In this document: in pieces, positions 62,443 to 64,000 of the stretch
Numbering within the stretch: the stretch's first letter is position 1
Layout: every line of letters starts with the position of its first letter
NCBI RefSeq assembly: GCF_900156745.1
Contig: NZ_LT707065.1
Location: forward strand, 2,232,001 to 2,296,000
Reading direction: 5' to 3'
Origin: Achromobacter sp. MFA1 R4
GTDB lineage: Bacteria; Pseudomonadota; Gammaproteobacteria; Burkholderiales; Burkholderiaceae_B
DNA length: 64,000 nucleotides
Made by a program: the position numbers and the translations under genes
Notes under the pieces: model-generated
The model's database searches: none
Told to the model about the DNA's origin: nothing
Seen by the model: only the letters and a program-made list of their open reading frames with translations

Positions 62443-63086
62443 GCGCCGTGGCGGCGCTGCTGGCGGCGGGCGCCGCCAGCGCGCATCCGCACATGTGGAT
62501 CGACGCCCGCGCGCAGATCGAGATCAATGCCGAGCAGCGCATCACTGCCGTCCGGCAGGTCTGGCGGTTCGACGACATGTTTGGCGCCTACGCCACGCAG
62601 GGGCTGAAGAAAGGCAAGGACGGTTCGCTGCCCGCCGAGACGCTGAAGGGCATGGCCCAGGACTGGATGAAGGCGCTGGGCGAGCCGATCTCCCATTACT
62701 TCACGCGGGTGACGGTGGACGGCAAAAGCGCCGCCTTCGGCGCGCCGCGCGATGCCCGCGTCGAATGGAATCCCAAGACCTCGCGGCTGACGCTGACGTT
62801 CACGCTGCCGCTGGCCCAGCCCGTTGCGCCGGGCGCGGGCGGCGCGCAGGTGGATATCTACGACCCTACCTATTTCGTGGCCTACGCTTTTGACGAGAAG
62901 GGCGCGGTGTCGCTGGGCGGTCCGCGGAGCGCGGCCTGCACCGCCGACTATCGCAAGCCCAAGGAACTGGATTGGAAAACCATGCAGCAGCTGGCCGCGA
63001 TCCCGGCCGACCCGGACGCGTTGCCGGACGAACTCTTTGCCATCACCAAGGGACTCACGCACCGGATCGACGTGCGGTGCCCCTAG
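62403..63086 (+). CDS. DUF1007-family secreted protein
   Basis: The 227-residue protein has a signal peptide ending ASA-HPHMW, so the mature protein starts with a His-x-His that could bind metal as an N-terminal site. The body (VWRFDDMFGAYATQG, YDPTYFVAYAF) is the DUF1007 pattern. These proteins are commonly encoded just before NicO-type nickel/cobalt transporters, as here. The gene overlaps znuA by 40 bases in another frame, and its stop overlaps the transporter start. A periplasmic metal-delivery role is inferred. Confidence 0.85.
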   Translation: MERTSACHGLAALSAVAALLAAGAASAHPHMWIDARAQIEINAEQRITAVRQVWRFDDMFGAYATQGLKKGKDGSLPAETLKGMAQDWMKALGEPISHYFTRVTVDGKSAAFGAPRDARVEWNPKTSRLTLTFTLPLAQPVAPGAGGAQVDIYDPTYFVAYAFDEKGAVSLGGPRSAACTADYRKPKELDWKTMQQLAAIPADPDALPDELFAITKGLTHRIDVRCP

Positions 63087-64000
63087 GCCGTCGCGCGGCG
63101 GCGCTGGTGCTCCTGCTTGCGATGCTGGGCGGGATCTCCGCCGCGTTCGCGCAGGGCGCGCATCCGTTCGGCGTGCCGGAAAGCGGCGCGGGCCTTGCCG
63201 GCCCCGGCTGGCTTTCCAGCTTCTTCGGCAGCGTGTCCGTCTGGCAGTCGCATTTCTACCGGCAGTTGACGGGCGCGGTGCGGGCCTGGCAGGCAGACGG
63301 CGGCGCGGCGTGGGCGTTGGTGGGCCTGTCTTTCGCCTATGGCGTTTTTCATGCGCTGGGGCCCGGTCATGGCAAGGCGGTGATTTCCTCGTACGTGCTG
63401 GCCAACCGGCAGACCGCGCGCAATGGCGCGCTGCTGGCGCTGGCGTCCTCGCTGATCCAGGCGCTGGTGGCGATCCTGATGGTGGCCGTCCTGGCCATGG
63501 TGTTCAACGCGACCGCGGCGACGATGAACGCGGCCACGCGCTGGCTGGAACTGGCGTCTTATGGGCTGGTGACGCTGCTGGGAGCCTGGCTGGTGTGGAT
63601 CAAGGCGGTGCGGCCGCTGGTGCGGCGGGCGGCGGGCGCGAAGGGCGGGCTCGGGCACGGCCACGATCATGACCATGGGCACAGCCACAGCCACGATCAC
63701 GATCATGACCACGGCCATACCCACAGCCACACCCACAGCCACACCCACGACCACGCGCGCGGTCACTCGCATGACCGCTCGGCCAGCCACATCCCCGCCC
63801 ACTCCCACGCCCACCACGGCCTCGATTGCGGCTGCGGCCATGCGCATGTGCCGGCGCCGGAGCAGGTTGCCGGTCCGCTGGACTGGCGCCGCGCGGGGTC
63901 GGCCATCCTGGCGGTGGGCCTGCGGCCCTGCAGCGGGGCGCTGATCGTGCTGGTGTTCGCGCTGTCGCAGGGGTTTTTCGCGGCGGGTGTGGCCTCGGCG
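63077..64000 (+). CDS. NicO/RcnA-family metal transporter, 3' end beyond the window
   Basis: The frame is open from GTG 63077 to the last base (308 codons), overlapping the DUF1007 stop by 10 bases. A signal-like first helix ends SAAFAQG. The NicO motif HALGPGHGK starts at His92, and the second core LAVGLRPCSGALIVLVF falls at about 277-293. Between them lies a very His-rich cytoplasmic or periplasmic loop (about 193-260) with CGCGHAH. NicO proteins move nickel or cobalt, usually outward. Placement in a Zur-controlled operon suggests a zinc-related role here. The GTG is the only start that fits the coupling. Confidence 0.85.
   Translation, partial: MPLGRRAAALVLLLAMLGGISAAFAQGAHPFGVPESGAGLAGPGWLSSFFGSVSVWQSHFYRQLTGAVRAWQADGGAAWALVGLSFAYGVFHALGPGHGKAVISSYVLANRQTARNGALLALASSLIQALVAILMVAVLAMVFNATAATMNAATRWLELASYGLVTLLGAWLVWIKAVRPLVRRAAGAKGGLGHGHDHDHGHSHSHDHDHDHGHTHSHTHSHTHDHARGHSHDRSASHIPAHSHAHHGLDCGCGHAHVPAPEQVAGPLDWRRAGSAILAVGLRPCSGALIVLVFALSQGFFAAGVASA

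Noticed and set aside
1-64000. tRNA, rRNA, insertion sequences, integrases or attachment sites
   Set aside because: No cloverleaf-like block, rRNA segment, transposase or recombinase motif, or terminal inverted repeat was recognised in any gap.

Overview
The window is GC-rich, gene-dense bacterial DNA. Gene content and order (aspS, clsB, pgi, waaC-waaA, birA-coaX, dacC-dat-ybeD-lipB ... lipA, hslVU, dksA, zur-znuCBA) fit a betaproteobacterium of the family Alcaligenaceae, most likely Achromobacter or Bordetella. No rRNA or tRNA gene, CRISPR array, insertion sequence or integrase was seen. Both ends cut genes: aspS lacks its start and a NicO-type metal transporter lacks its end.

Layout. 1-8.4 kb: housekeeping genes (aspS, an EEP-family hydrolase, clsB, two exporters, a CoxG-like protein, pgi). 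8.6-12.3 kb: lipopolysaccharide genes (WecA-like initiating transferase, waaC, waaA). 12.3-15.1 kb: a three-gene membrane glycosylation cassette on the minus strand (GtrA-like, GtrB-like, GT-C-like). 15.2-17.1 kb: birA, coaX and a short membrane protein. 17.2-20.7 kb: an MCE/Mla-type lipid transporter (permease, ATPase, MCE protein, lipoprotein). 20.7-28.3 kb: hydrolase, dacC, dat, ybeD, lipB, a Sel1 protein and lipA. An AT-richer GNAT gene and a regulator-like protein without a DNA-binding domain lie between lipB and lipA. 28.4-31.6 kb: a second three-gene membrane glycosylation cassette.

31.6-53.5 kb is a 22-gene minus-strand surface-polysaccharide locus read from rmlB down to 31605. It encodes dTDP-L-rhamnose synthesis (rmlB, rmlD, rmlA, rmlC), several rhamnosyl or other glycosyltransferases, an ABC exporter (wzm/wzt-like), a dTDP-3-amino-3,6-dideoxyhexose branch (FdtA/FdtB type) and a distal block that is the main discovery here. 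The distal block contains homologues, by family and by order, of the Campylobacter jejuni enzymes that make cytidine diphosphoramidate for the capsular O-methyl phosphoramidate: a PEP-synthase-like L-glutamine kinase, a class I amidotransferase, a LicC-like cytidylyltransferase and an APS-kinase-like CDP-amidate kinase. A TagF-like transferase, a formyltransferase-like protein and an unrecognised protein are interleaved. I infer that this organism decorates its polysaccharide with a phosphoramidate-type group. No methyltransferase is present, so the final group may differ from the Campylobacter one.

53.7-57.4 kb returns to housekeeping (PduO-type adenosyltransferase, a CusF-like protein, hslU, hslV, dksA). 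57.5-64 kb is a zinc-handling region: a His-rich CobW-type GTPase, zur with a natural C-terminal hexahistidine, a Zur-box-like operator, a small coupled membrane peptide, znuC, znuB, znuA, a DUF1007 protein and the start of a His-rich NicO transporter. Translational coupling (ATGA or short overlaps) is frequent in all the operons.
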